From NCBI RefSeq assembly GCF_002288925.2, contig NW_022098076.1, forward strand, positions 73,804,358 to 73,868,357: 64,000 nucleotides of DNA, read 5' to 3'. Below are positions 35,141-46,188 of the stretch, in pieces. Below the pieces are notes generated by a model. It worked only from the letters and a program-made list of their open reading frames with translations, ran no database searches and was not told the DNA's origin. A program made the position numbers and the translations under genes. Origin of the DNA: Delphinapterus leucas (taxonomy: Eukaryota > Chordata > Mammalia > Artiodactyla > Monodontidae). Position 1 is the first letter of the stretch, and every line of letters starts with the position of its first letter.

Positions 35141-35349
35141 TTTTTTTTTTTTTTTCTGCGGTACGTAGGCCTCTCACAGCTGTGGCCTCTCCCGTTGCGG
35201 AGCACAGGCTCCAGACGCCCAGGCTCAGCGGCCATGGCTCACGGGCCCAGCTGCTCCGCGGCATGTGGGATCCTCCCGGACCGGGGCACGAACCCGTGTC
35301 CCCTGCATCGTCAGGCGGACTCCCAACCACTGCGCCACCAGGGAAGCCC
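35141..35349 (-). mobile_element. CHR-type SINE, short form, minus strand
   Basis: T-tail, gcggtacgtaggcctctcac, the GC-rich body, and ccaccagggaagccc. Flanked by tgaatgagtt at 35128-35137 and 35350-35359. Frames of 73-82 codons are accidental. Confidence 0.95.
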
Positions 35350-35359
35350 TGAATGAGTT

Positions 35360-35959
35360 TTATATTACACAAATGGTACTACATCACAGAGCATGTTTGG
35401 TTTCTTACCTTTGGCACTTCCAGCACTGGGTGTTTGAGATTCATTCATGCTGCCGTATGGATCTGAAATTCATGGCTTTTGACGCAGCCTAGCATGGAAA
35501 AGTAGTCTATGGTATGCAGCTGCCACATCTTACCTAGCCATTGCCATGGCCCTGTAGGTTGCCTCTAATTCTCAGGTCTTCAGCTTGGATAACTGTGTAG
35601 ATGGGAGGGCCATTCTTTATACAGAAAGTCCACAATGAGGAGCAGGTCTTCTGAGGAAAACAATGGCTTTTGAGTTGAGTTTGAGCTGCCCACGGAATAT
35701 CTAAGTGGAAATACAGAGGAGGCAGTTGGCATGATAAGAAAAACTTTCAGGCTATAAGAGCCTGCTTTATCCTAGAGATCATGATTTTACAGTCCTCAGC
35801 CGAAAAGGTGAAATGGATCCAATTACCTTGGAGGAGTGGTAAGAAGACTCAGATCTGTTGACAGATCTCAAGGCCGCACCAGCATAGGAGGGTGGGTGGA
35901 GGCAGGGACTTTCAAGGCAGATGAGTTGTGTGGTCACACATAGAAATGATGCACTATGG
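35360..35959. other. Unrecognised sequence
   Basis: About 600 bp; no recognised repeat or exon. Confidence 0.4.
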
Positions 35960-36290
35960 TGCTTCCTGGGTGGCGCAGTGGTTAAGAATCTGCCTGCCAA
36001 TGCAGGCGACACGGGTTTGAGCCCTGGTCCGGGAAGATAACACATGCCGCGGAGCAGCAAAGCCCGTGCGCCACAACTACTGAGCCTGAGCTCTAGAGCC
36101 CGCGAGCCACAACTACTGAATCCTGCAGGCCTAGAGCCTGTGCTCCACGACAAAGAGAAGCCACCGCAACGAGAAACCCCGCGCACCGCAACGAAGAGTA
36201 GCCCCCGCTCGCCTCAACTAGAGAATGCCCGCGCACAGCAACGAAGACCTAATGCAGCCAAAAATATTAATTAATTTTTTTTTTTAAAAA
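35960..36290 (+). mobile_element. CHR-type SINE, long form
   Basis: Starts near gcttcctgggtggcgcagtg, includes gggtttgagccctggtccgg, and ends atgcagccaaaaatatta plus a T/A-rich stretch. The 135-codon minus-strand frame and 76-codon plus-strand frame through it are spurious. No clear target-site duplication. Confidence 0.92.
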
Positions 36291-36293
36291 AGG

Positions 36294-36328
36294 GGGCTTC
36301 CCTGGCGACGCAGTGGCTGGGAGTCCTC
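36294..36328 (+). mobile_element. Head fragment of a second CHR-type SINE
   Basis: Directly after the A-rich tail of the preceding SINE, about 35 bp match the SINE start (gggcttccctggcgacgcag) up to gagtcctc, then the match ends abruptly. Confidence 0.85.
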
Positions 36329-36367
36329 TAAGATGTTAAAATAGGTTGCATATATATTCTATAACAT

Positions 36368-36544
36368 AGTGGTTCTGAATTCAGGCTGCACAATTAAGAG
36401 CTTGAAAAAAAAAAAGTACTGATGTCTAGATCCTACTCCCAGATATTTCAATTTAATTAGTTTGTAGTACATTCCAGCACTGGGAATTTTTTTGAAAAGC
36501 TCCCCTATGTGATTCTAATATGACGTCAAAATTGAGAACTATTG
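36368..36544. repeat. MER5-type DNA transposon
   Basis: Begins agtggttctgaattcaggct, runs through tgtgattctaatatgacgtc, and ends aaaattgagaactattg, the complementary terminal inverted repeat. Diverged. Confidence 0.75.
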
Positions 36545-36966
36545 CTGTAAATAAGTATTTAATAAAATAAGTATTTAATGTAGTGGGAGAAAACTTTAGA
36601 GATGATAATAGAAATTCTAAGAATTTGTTAATTGGAAACTACTGGAAAGAAGTAGACAAAATCTTATTGAATTGGAGAAGGGGAAATTATCAGGCCTTCT
36701 TATAAAATGTAGAAAGTGTGGAGCCTAAGAATTCAGGAAAGCACCTACATGCCATCGATATCTTGTGGAGAAATCAAGAAAATAAGGATGGAGAAACAGC
36801 AGAACGTTTACATTTTGCAAGCCTTAACATCCCAAAGTGGTTGGATTGTAGGACCCCTCTCTCATTCACCTAGACCCCTGTTCCCCTCATGCTACTTATA
36901 AAATGAGAAAATCTTAAATGCAAATAAAACAAATTGTAATTAAGGTCAGTGTGACACATGACCTGG
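36545..36966. other. Unrecognised sequence
   Basis: No recognised repeat or exon. Confidence 0.4.
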
Positions 36967-37158
36967 GCCTGTAGTTCTTAAATTTTAGTGAACATCAAAA
37001 TCACCTCGAGGGCTCTTTTAAATACAGATTGCCAAGCTTTTATCCCAGAGTTTCTGGTTCAGTGGGTCTAGGGTGGGACTTGAAATTTTATATTTCTCAT
37101 AAATTCTCAGGAGCTACTGATGCCACTGGCATAGGGCTCACATTTTGACAGCCTCTGG
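36967..37158. repeat. MER5-type DNA transposon, near complete
   Basis: Clear MER5 order: tagttcttaaattttagtga, aaaatcacctcgagggctct, cagagtttctggttcagtgg, tctagggtgggacttgaaat, and an end at ctcacattttgacagcctct. Confidence 0.88.
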
Positions 37159-38807
37159 TGCAGCAAGCTGTCACCAAGGATGAAGGTCTGGGCAGGAAAC
37201 TGGGAAAGGGTTTTGGGGAGGGAAAGGGAGAATATATGCTTTATATTAGCTGCAGGTGACAAGACAATGAAAACTGTTGGTTCACTTTGCATTTGTGTCC
37301 AGCTGTGAAGTGCTAATTTGGGTCTGTTATCATCTCAACATTTTAGGTTGTGTCCTTATCTCTGAATTTAAAGTCATGAGAAAAAAGTGCTAAGTCATTT
37401 AGACATTTGCATGAGTTTTTCTTATTTCATGTAGCACAAATTCTAAGTACTTATTCCCATTTTCTATTAGAAAAGAAGTGGACACTTGACCTAACCATTT
37501 CATCCTCTCCAAGGTGGATTAACTATCCATCTACAGACATGTCCTTGGTTTTCAACAGTGACTACCATCTGGTACTGGGTAATTTTGCTGTGGCAGCTGG
37601 CTTCGTTTACCCCTAGTCAACTTGGAAAATGTCTTCATTCTAATCAAGTTCCCTTTGCCAGGTTTGACACCTGATAGGGAGGCAGAGATGTATTAATATA
37701 ACTAAGGCTCTGTCCACACTTTCAAGAAGGTGCTATCTATGGCTGGCATCTATTCTGTGCACAATGCTTCCAGAAAAAAAGGAGATTTCTCATTCCAAGT
37801 ATTCATGGGGCTGGGAAACTAGGCAGTCCCATGGGGGCTGGGAAACTAGGCAGTCCCATGGGAGCTGTATTTCCAACAAAACAAAAGCTCTTGCTAGAGG
37901 GTTCAGAAGATTTACCTGAAGGGAGACTCAGAAAATTCAAATATGCTTGATGGGTAATGGTGAGATAGTTCAGAACTATAAATTTTACGAAAGATTACTG
38001 CTTTTTTAGTGCTGATGAATGGCAATGTTTAAACCCACCCAATTACAACAGACATTTGGATGAATTTGACTTTGAGGTTCATTTTTTGCCACCCCTTTTG
38101 AAGCATAAAACACATGTTCCTCTAAGATAAAGAATTCATTAAAGTGTAAAGAGTTCGCCCATGCAGTCATAATCGATTGCTTCGTTTAAGATCTGAGAAG
38201 AAAAGACAAAAGTTGCTTTAGTTTTTACGTAAGGGAGAACATGATGGATGGAAACAACCTTTTCCAAAAAAAAAGCAGACATGCTCTTGAAATATAGCAA
38301 AACAGGTAAAGGAGAATGGAAGACTGCGTTAGGTTTACTCTGTGAAGCCAGCCCGGCTGGAAATTCACTGCTAGCAAATGGGAACAAAGTGTTTCTTGAC
38401 TTGGTCTGGCTATTAAACAGCATTTCGGGAGCACAAATTATAAGCAATATGGTTATTTTTCTTTTTTGAAACACTCCCACCTTTCATAATTCAAATTCAG
38501 TAAACAAAACACTTTCCCCCTCTCCAGATGCCTTACAAAATGAGTTAACATTTTGCCCATTACAGCTACCTGATTGAGAAGTGTCTAGCTTACAATCTGA
38601 CAACAATAAACAAATACACCAAATTAGGGAAAGAAGGTCAAAGACAAAATTAGTATGAATCCTTTGTGCCTGGAAAACAGGTGAGAATGGTCCTTCAATC
38701 ATTCTTGCAGTAATTCTGGGGAAAGTGTTCCAGCCGGGACAAGATGATTAATTGGAGGTGTGCTTTTCACATCAAATGTACACACTTGGCTTGGAAATGT
38801 TTGTCCC
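37159..38807. other. Unrecognised sequence with one short tandem duplication
   Basis: About 1.65 kb without a recognised repeat or exon, apart from the 27-bp duplication listed separately. Three overlapping short frames in 38139-38480 show no family features. Confidence 0.4.
37804..37864. repeat. Two-copy 27-bp tandem duplication
   Basis: The unit ctgggaaactaggcagtccc followed by catgggg occurs at 37811 and again at 37838, almost identically. A recent local duplication. Confidence 0.95.
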
Positions 38808-38815
38808 CAGTGCTT

Positions 38816-39012
38816 TTGCGGTACGCGGGCCTCTCACTGTTGTGGCCTCTCCCGTTGCGGAGCACAGGCTCCGGACGCGCAGGGTCAGTGGCCATGGCTC
38901 ACGGGCCCAGCCGCTCCGCGGCATGTAGGATCTTCCCAGGCCAGGGCACGAACCCGTGTCCCCTGCATCGGCAGGCGGACTCTCAACCACTGCGCCACCA
39001 GGGAAGCCCCCG
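38816..39012 (-). mobile_element. CHR-type SINE, short form, minus strand
   Basis: Starts ttgcggtacgcgggcctctc with almost no T-tail and ends accagggaagcccc. Flanked by cagtgctt at 38808-38815 and 39013-39020. Frames of 89-110 codons are accidental. Confidence 0.95.
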
Positions 39013-39194
39013 CAGTGCTTCTTGACTGATGAGAAGAATTGCATGTCTGTCCCCAGAGACTGAGAATTCCAGAATCTCAAGCACAGCTTTTTGTTAGAAC
39101 TCATGCCCTCTTAAAGTAAAGCAGATGAATAGAAGTAACACAACACACGTGGCGAAGGCAAGTCTACAGTGCGACCAGTGTTGAGTGAACTCTT

Positions 39195-39325
39195 GACTTT
39201 CTCTGGTGGCATTTGCCTTCGATATATGGGTGCCGGATAACATTGGGGCTCTAAATCTCAGCCTGAAAATGGCAATCTTCCTTTTGAAGTGCACGATGCT
39301 ATCAAATAAAAGAACTGAGTAGCAG
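39195..39325. other. Unrecognised segment, copy A of a diverged pair
   Basis: Contains ggcatttgccttcgatatat, ggggctctaaatctcagcct, gaaaatggcaatcttccttt, and gcacgatgctatcaaataaa. A similar ordered series occurs at 39936-40080. May be an ancient repeat or a local duplication. Confidence 0.5.
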
Positions 39326-39349
39326 TGGATTTTCGAGTTTTAGTATGTC

Positions 39350-39512
39350 TGAGATTATCTGGAGTCTGTAATTAAAGGGTAGATTGCCATGCCACTATCC
39401 CTAGAGATTCTGATTCAAAGCCCAAGACTCTGCTTTTTATTAAACATCCACAGTGATTCTGATTCTATTGGTTTAGGGCTATGTTTGGAGCCAAGTTAAG
39501 AACTACCGCTGT
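39350..39512. repeat. MER5-type DNA transposon, diverged
   Basis: Contains gagattatctggagtctgta, ctagagattctgattcaaag, cacagtgattctgattctat, and an end at agttaagaactaccgct. Confidence 0.7.
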
Positions 39513-39549
39513 TCATGCTTCTTCTAGGAAACAGACCCTGTCCAGTTAT

Positions 39550-39850
39550 AAATGTAAAATCATTCATTTTATCCACTGAGAAACATTTATTGAATACTTA
39601 AGCCCTGTGCTAGGCTATGCAGAAGTAATAGTGAATCAAACAATCAACCAATAATAACAGCTTAGAGTCAGACATCTGATAATCTTGTAAGGGGAAGTAG
39701 CTATTCATCACAGCATCATACAAATAATTGTGAAATTACACCTTTGGTACGTTCTATTAGAAGTGATACAGGGTGTTATGAGAGTGGAAGAATCAATGTG
39801 ATAGGACACATCTGATTAACTCGGCGAGGGTAAACAAAACTAGCTCTTAA
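39550..39850 (-). repeat. L2 LINE fragment, minus strand
   Basis: Reverse-complement L2 3' end: aaacatttattgaatactta, agccctgtgctaggctatgc, agtgaatcaaacaatcaacc, then gaagtgatacagggtgttat. Confidence 0.75.
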
Positions 39851-39935
39851 GTTTAAATTCTCCAAGGTTTTATTTCATATCTTGCTCCTAGGAAAGCTTA
39901 TTTGTCAGCAAGCTACTCATGCCCTGCTGTGTTGC

Positions 39936-40080
39936 ACAGTGCTGGAAATGGCATTTATGTTCTACATGCCCATGCTGAGATAATATCTAGGGCTCTAAGC
40001 CACAGGCTGAAATCAGAAATCTTTCCTTTGAAATGAATCATGCAGTCAAATGAAAAAGCCCAGTGTTAGAATCCATGAGG
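39936..40080. other. Unrecognised segment, copy B of a diverged pair
   Basis: Contains ggcatttatgttctacatgc, agggctctaagccacaggct, gaaatcagaaatctttcctt, and atgcagtcaaatgaaaaagc, in the same order as copy A at 39195-39325. Confidence 0.5.
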
Positions 40081-40479
40081 CATCCAGCAAAGACTCATAC
40101 ATTTTGACCTAGAAGTATAATCTTCATGAAAAAATGATACACTTTAAAAGAACTGAATTGTGAAGACTTCGGAATCTATTGCTAATTCCTTCTGTCTCAG
40201 AATGCCCGAAGTTGTTGGATATGCTGACGAGGAAGCATGGCTGTAAAGTTCAACCATGGATATTCATCACATCTATCACGGGATGCAAATTCTGGAAATA
40301 GAAAGGTAGATTGTAGATGAAGATGTTTTCAATTTAAGCATAGTTGTAACATTATTAAAAATCTGAAAAGTTGCCATGCTAGACTATTCCACTAGAAAGT
40401 TATCATCTTGAAAATGGATGACAAAAAATGGTTAAGAATTGAAAGAACCTGCAGACTAGATACTGGTTATCTGAGAACT
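40081..40479. other. Unrecognised sequence
   Basis: No recognised repeat or exon. Confidence 0.4.
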
Positions 40480-40645
40480 CATTCTTCCGACGTTTGCTTG
40501 GTTCCTCTTCTGTGTCAGGTCCTGGGCTAAGTGCTAAGAATGCAGTGGAAGGCAGAACAGCAGGACAACACTGCCCTCAGGAAGCTCACGGTCTAGGGCC
40601 ACCATGAAATATCTACACCTATCATCAGTGACAAACGCTTTACTT
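40480..40645 (-). repeat. L2 LINE fragment, minus strand
   Basis: Contains ttctgtgtcaggtcctgggc, taagtgctaagaatgcagtg, then tgccctcaggaagctcacgg, the reverse complement of an L2 3' end. Confidence 0.75.
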
Positions 40646-40734
40646 TACAGTTCCAGGCGCTGTTAGGCTTTGGGAAGCAGAAGAATTAATCTTAAGAGTT
40701 CAGTCTAGGGGACAATGTCTCTCAGTGGATAGGA

Positions 40735-40900
40735 AATAATTCGGCAGAAAGAACATGGAGAGAAGCTGGAGGGAACTTGATTCAAATCTCAACTCTGCTG
40801 CTTGACCAGAAGGTGACCCTGAGAATCCCATGGAGTTTTTCAGAGCCCCAAATCGTCTTCTACAACATGGGGTCAATACTTGGCTTCAGAGGTGTGGTAG
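40735..40900 (+). repeat. MIR SINE, diverged
   Basis: Contains ttcaaatctcaactctgctg, agaaggtgaccctgagaatc, then ttctacaacatggggtcaat, in MIR order. The 3' end is lost. Confidence 0.6.
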
Positions 40901-42744
40901 TGTAGTCCAGAAGCAGCAGCACCATCCGTTTGTGCTCAGAGTGCCAATTCAACCCCTCTTCACATTCACGGTGAAAACTCCACTCTGACCATACCATTTT
41001 AGTAGAGTGGTTTTACTCAAAATTTGTATGGGAAATGGGAGGAGGAGCTTACATCGCACCCTCCACTGTATTTTATTCCCATATTTTCCAAAATCATTTT
41101 TCTCCTTTCTTGTTTCTTGCCAAGTACGGTTTGTAAATCTTCCCAGCTCTTTACCATAGCTCTCAATCTCCCTCTTTTTAATGCAGATTTATTTAACTTG
41201 GCCTGAGTCCCTCCAAGCTTGCCTACCCACATCCTTCTATCACCATATTCCACCATTCTTAGAAGAAAAGAGAGATAAATATACATGTGGGTATAAATAA
41301 CAATTTTTCCTGTCCCAGGATAATTAGAAATAATGTACACAAAATACCAGAGCCCACAGATGGTGGAAAAATGGTCCAGAAACTATCAAGACTTCAATTG
41401 TCTCTCCTTGTTCTGAGGTTGTATGATAATGTATTTAGGAAATTGTTCCATGTGAGCAGTTCAAAGAAATTTGTAACCTTTATTGTTTATGATATAAAAT
41501 AGATTCAGAAATAATTGTTTTATGGGCAAAAAGATTGTAGCACAGAAATATTCAAATGTTTAAAATCTAGTGGTTGACTAGCTCCAAGAGGAGGAATAAA
41601 GCACTGTTTTGATATCTGAGGAGGGCCATGAATAATGAATGGTATACCTTTGAATGAAAAATGAAATTTGTATTAATTTTCAGGTGTTTATTCTACATGA
41701 TGTTGATCAGGCAGGTATTTGGCTTTCTGAAGCCACAGGCCAGATCTTTAACTTAAACAGTTATTAAAATGATTTAATATTTTGAGGAGACCAATTACCT
41801 TCTTACTACCTGAAAAATAAGTTTTTAAATTGATTACTACACAGCATGTACTTAACATTCTGTTTGTAAAAATTTCAGCAGTATAGTCCTTATACTCTCA
41901 GTATATTCAGTACCAAATCCACTTGGAAAAAGTAATTAAAACTGTCCTTTCTGTAAAAATTATTTGTGATAAGAGAGAACAAATTTCTTCGATATCTTTT
42001 TGATGTGATCTGCTTGAGTGGTTCAAAATGTATGTGCTTGGTAAAGCGGATGAAAAAAGAAAGAAAGGAGTTGTTCAAGTTGAACCTTTAATCCTATAAC
42101 TGTTTTTAAAGGCCCCTAATTAGCAACAAATTCTAGAATCTTATTTAATAAAAATAAGTCCTCTTTGATTTGATTCCCCTCTTGGATAGACTTTAAAATA
42201 ATAAATATGCAGAGTGTGGTTTCTCTAATTTTATGAATCAGGGTTTTCCCAAATGTATTTCCCCAAAGTTGGTGTTTTAGTCAATAGCCTCAGCCCCAAA
42301 CAGTCTTTCCATGGAAGTTCCTTTTCGGTGGCTGGTTTCATGAAATTCAGCTTTGAGAAGCTACTGTGCCCCAGGATCTGTGGAGGTATAGTTTGAGGTT
42401 ATTATGTAAATGGTCCCCTGGAGACTGTTTGTTACTGACAAACACTATCCTTAATTGCCTTTATTATCTTGACTCTTTCTCTACCCAGCTCTCCCTGTGT
42501 TAAAACCCCAATAATGCTACCCTGCATAATTTTTGCAAAATAAATATCATCGGGAAAGCCAGATGTAGAATATTAGACCGTTATATACTATTTCAATCCA
42601 TAGTCTCTGGAGGATAATTTGTCATCAGTATATAAATAATTTCACATTAATGCAATAAGAAAAATAACAAGATAGTAAGACTCTTCATTAAACCTCACAT
42701 GTAAGACTGACCATTAAATTACGTATATCAATTAACTTTGTGTA
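40901..42744. other. Unrecognised sequence
   Basis: About 1.85 kb, AT-rich. No recognised repeat or exon. The 107-codon minus-strand frame at 41017-41340 has no domain features; no splice or promoter context is seen. Confidence 0.4.
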
Positions 42745-42749
42745 TGTGT

Positions 42750-42960
42750 AGTGCTTACCACGTGTTAGAAACTGTTCTAAGCGCTATCCATGTATTAATT
42801 CAGTTAGTCCTCGCACCAACAAAAAAGAGAGTGATAGGATTATCTCCATTTTACAAATGAAAAAGTTGAGACACAGAGAAGTTAGATCAGCAAATAAGTG
42901 GCAGGGCATATCCCTAGGTGGTCTGCATACAGAGACCACACTCTTCCTTCCTACAAGATG
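42750..42960 (-). repeat. MIR SINE, minus strand
   Basis: Reverse-complement MIR: gtgcttaccacgtgttagaa, actgttctaagcgctatcca, tctccattttacaaatgaaa, aagttgagacacagagaagt, then gcataccgag-like 5' end (gcatacagagaccacact). Confidence 0.85.
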
Positions 42961-44469
42961 TCACCTTTATGGTTATTTTGTAAATTGTAGAAAAGGGTAA
43001 CTGAGCTGTATAATGTTTAAAAAATGTTCGAAAAGAAAGAACGTTAGTAGGTGAATCAGGCTCATCTTGCTTTATGTCTTCATTGTAGTAAACCTTTCCC
43101 CTTGTATTACGCTTAGACTTTTCAGTATAGACACATTCTTTAGACTTAACTCCTAGCCAGTAGAGTATAATTCACAGCCTTTTGCAGATGGAAAAAGCAC
43201 AGCAAAGCAAAGTTGCCTGGACAGAGTACCTCCCATCCAGTGGAGCTTTCTCTGCTCTGCCACTGACTTTGCGCATGAGCTGGGACATTGCTGTTTCTCA
43301 TAATCAGTGGAAAAGTCAAAAGACGGTACAAGAGAGTTTGCAGTGATATGTGTTATTATTAGTCACTTGAATTTCTTATTCTCACAATGTCTTTTTTATG
43401 CCCAAAAACTCAGTCCTTGAAAATTAACCAAAACAAATGTCTGCCTGGCTTTTAAGAGAAATTTAGTTAGATTACCACTTCGGGGCTAATTGAAGTAAGC
43501 CAGCCTCAAATCTAGATGTTTAGATCTAAACCCATGTTTAGATCTTCTGGAGGTTGGTTTCATGATTCTAATGTTTCAGTAGAGCGTAGCTTGCACTAAA
43601 ACCAAATTTGGCTTTCAGCATGATGAAAAGAAAATAATGTCTGTGTAAAGCACAAAACTGAACTAGCTGACTTTTCAAACAGATAAACTATGAATTAATT
43701 AAGGCATTTATACTTGGCAGGGATTGTGTGTTACAGTTATCCAATGACTTTATGTTCACAGTTCTCAGCTTGTGTTGAATACTTGGTTGTTCGATGAAAC
43801 CAAAGGAGAGACGACCCAGAGGATAATTGTTGGGTTGGGTCCATTGGGTTGGGAGGAACTGGGTTAGTGATTTAAATGAAAAAGGAAAAAATAAAAATAG
43901 CAAGAATGGGAAACTAAAACTAAGGCATATTGTTATCCGTTTTTTTGCTTGGAAAATGTTACTCAGGATTAAAGAACATAAAGGAGAAGTGTCTTTAGCC
44001 AGAATTCCTTAACTTCCTCCTATGTGCTATAGTGATTTATTATAAAATTGCCCCAGATCAGATTTTTGTATCACAGCAAGATTACAGGATAATGCACATA
44101 AGAAGATAGGGCCCCAGGTAAAAACCAGGTCAGAAGCCCAGGGAAATATAAAAACACCAGGAGAACACACCTGAGTTTGGGGAAGTAGGGGATTCAAGTA
44201 CAGGCAAACAGTTAGGAACCAGATCCTCTGTAGAATCTGAGAAACAGAGAAATCAGAGGAGAACAGATGCAAAGCATTATGGATGAGAAAAGACCTTGAC
44301 AAGGGAGTCAAGCGTGGTTTTCTTAGAGCTACAGGGGGAACATTGTGGGATTGTCCGGCAAAAGAGGTTGCTGGGGGTGATGATGGAGAGTTAATGAGGA
44401 GCCAGAGGGGACACTGCAGAGCAGCTGCCCTGACAGAGTCAGAGCCTGATGAACTAGTGGCGCTATATG
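42961..44469. other. Unrecognised sequence
   Basis: About 1.5 kb. A minus-strand frame of 150 codons (44027-44479) has no domain, signal peptide or repeat. No recognised element. Confidence 0.4.
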
Positions 44470-44655
44470 TACAACACAAAATATATACACAATATAAAAC
44501 AATTGTATTCGCATGTTATGTAATATATGTTATATAGTATACTATACTTATATTTTAATATGCATAAAATATAAAGAGGGCAGTGTATATATTATTGTTT
44601 ATAGTATATATAATTGCGTTATACAGTATTAAAATATATATAAATATATACGTTG
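44470..44655. repeat. AT-rich low-complexity tract
   Basis: Alternating A/T sequence with a perfect 14-bp palindrome tatagtatactata at 44533-44546. Confidence 0.85.
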
Positions 44656-44749
44656 TAAGGAGGGCAATGTACTGGTGGTCTGACAACAAAAACACCTCCA
44701 GAAACAGCCAAAGAATTTCAGAGCAAGAGGAAATATGATGTGGTGAAAA

Positions 44750-44905
44750 AGGCACGGTCATGAATCTGTGAGTCCAAATTGTAGCCTTGACTGTGTTACA
44801 TCCTTTTGATCTTGAGCAAGCTTTTCCTCCAAGGGTCTCAGGTTCCTCACTCGTAGGATTAATCAGGTTGGACTGATGGGCTCTCAGGTCCTTTCTGGTT
44901 CCAAG
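44750..44905 (+). repeat. MIR-like SINE, diverged
   Basis: Contains gatcttgagcaagcttttcc, gtctcaggttcctcactcgt, then ggttggactgatgggctctc and ggtcctttctggttcc, resembling a MIR-related SINE. Subfamily not assigned. Confidence 0.55.
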
Positions 44906-45004
44906 GAGGAATGGGTCTCAGGGTACTTGGATGGGTATGAGAAGCAAAGAAGCCCTGTCCCTGCCTGGTGCTCAGTTTTCCGACCATGTGACCTCCACTT
45001 TGTA

Positions 45005-45947
45005 CATATAATCGTCCCCCCTTCTCCAAGGGAGAAAGAGTCCAAGACCCCAGTGGTTGCCTGAAACTGCTGATAGCATTAAACCCTATATATGCTACGT
45101 TTTTTCCTATACATGCCTATGATAAAGTTTAATTTATAAGTTAGGTACAGTAAGAGATTAACAGCAATAACTAATAATAAAGTGGAAGGATTATAACAAT
45201 ATACTGAATGTGGTCTTTTTTTCTCTCTCAAAAGATCTTATTGTACTGTTCTCACCCTTATTCTTGTGATGTACGATGATAAAATGCCTACCTGATGAGA
45301 TGAAGTGAGATAAATGACACAGGCATTGCGACGTAGCATTAGGCTACTATTGCCCTTCTGACTGTATGTGTGCTTCAGGTGATCCTGGGTCACTGAGCCA
45401 CAACGGAGGTGACGGTTGGGTCTCAGGAGCAGAGGATGCCAATGGTTGGGGATCCCAGGCGGGATGGAGCAAGACAGCTCGGGATTTCATCATGCTCAGA
45501 ACAGCACACAATTTTTTAAAAATGGTGCAAATGAACTTATTTACAAAACAGAAATAGAGTTACAGATGTATTATAGAAAACAATCTTATGGTTACCAGGG
45601 GGAAGGAGGGCAATAAATTGGGAGATTGGGATTGACATATGGATACTACTATGTATAAAATAGATAACTAATAAGGACCTACTGTATAGCACAGGGAACT
45701 CTACTCAATACTCTGTAATGACCTGTAAGGGAAAAGAATCTGAAAATGAGTGGACATATGTATCTGCGTAACAGATTCACTGTGCTGCACAGCAGAAAGT
45801 AGCACAACATTGTAAATCAACTCTGCTCCAATAAAAGTTTTTCTAAAAAGCAAAAAAATATTTTGAATCGTTTATCGTTTTGACCATGGGTAACTGAAAC
45901 CTCAGAGAGTGAAACCGAAACCAAACCGCAGGTAAGGGCAACTGCTG
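45005..45947 (-). mobile_element. TcMar-Tigger DNA transposon, split by an L1 fragment
   Basis: Left end: tcgtccccccttctccaagg, then gtccaagaccccagtggttg. Right end: gggtaactgaaacctcagag, then ccgcaggtaagggcaactgc. The ends are imperfect inverted repeats, each bordered by TA (45003-45004; 45948-45949), as expected for Tc1/mariner elements. Internal transposase sequence is not evident, so a nonautonomous derivative of about 600 bp without the inserted L1. Confidence 0.85.
45516..45858 (+). mobile_element. L1 3' UTR inserted in the Tigger element
   Basis: Plus-strand L1 3' UTR: gaacttatttacaaaacaga, ttgggagattgggattgaca, tagcacagggaactctactc, and ctgctccaataaaagttttt. A heavily 5'-truncated insertion. 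No clear duplication, because the flanks are A/T-rich. Confidence 0.92.
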
Positions 45948-46188
45948 TATACAAAATAACTACATTTCAATCCAGCGTTTTCAAATTCTCTTAAATTGTT
46001 GAATGATCAGGAGTGCACATGGGGAGGTTTCACATTTTTCTTCTTTGGTCTTTATTTTACTGAATACAGCTGCCATTGATACATATTATCCAAACAAAAC
46101 CTTGTTCTTCTAGCTTCACCGTTCCTTCTTAATAGAGAACCTCCAGTTGCCTTCTGAAACATCTACTTTGGCTAAGGAAGGGTTACAG

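Noticed and set aside
44027..44479. 150-codon minus-strand open frame
   Set aside because: No recognisable family, no splice or promoter context, and overlapping frames in other phases are also open.
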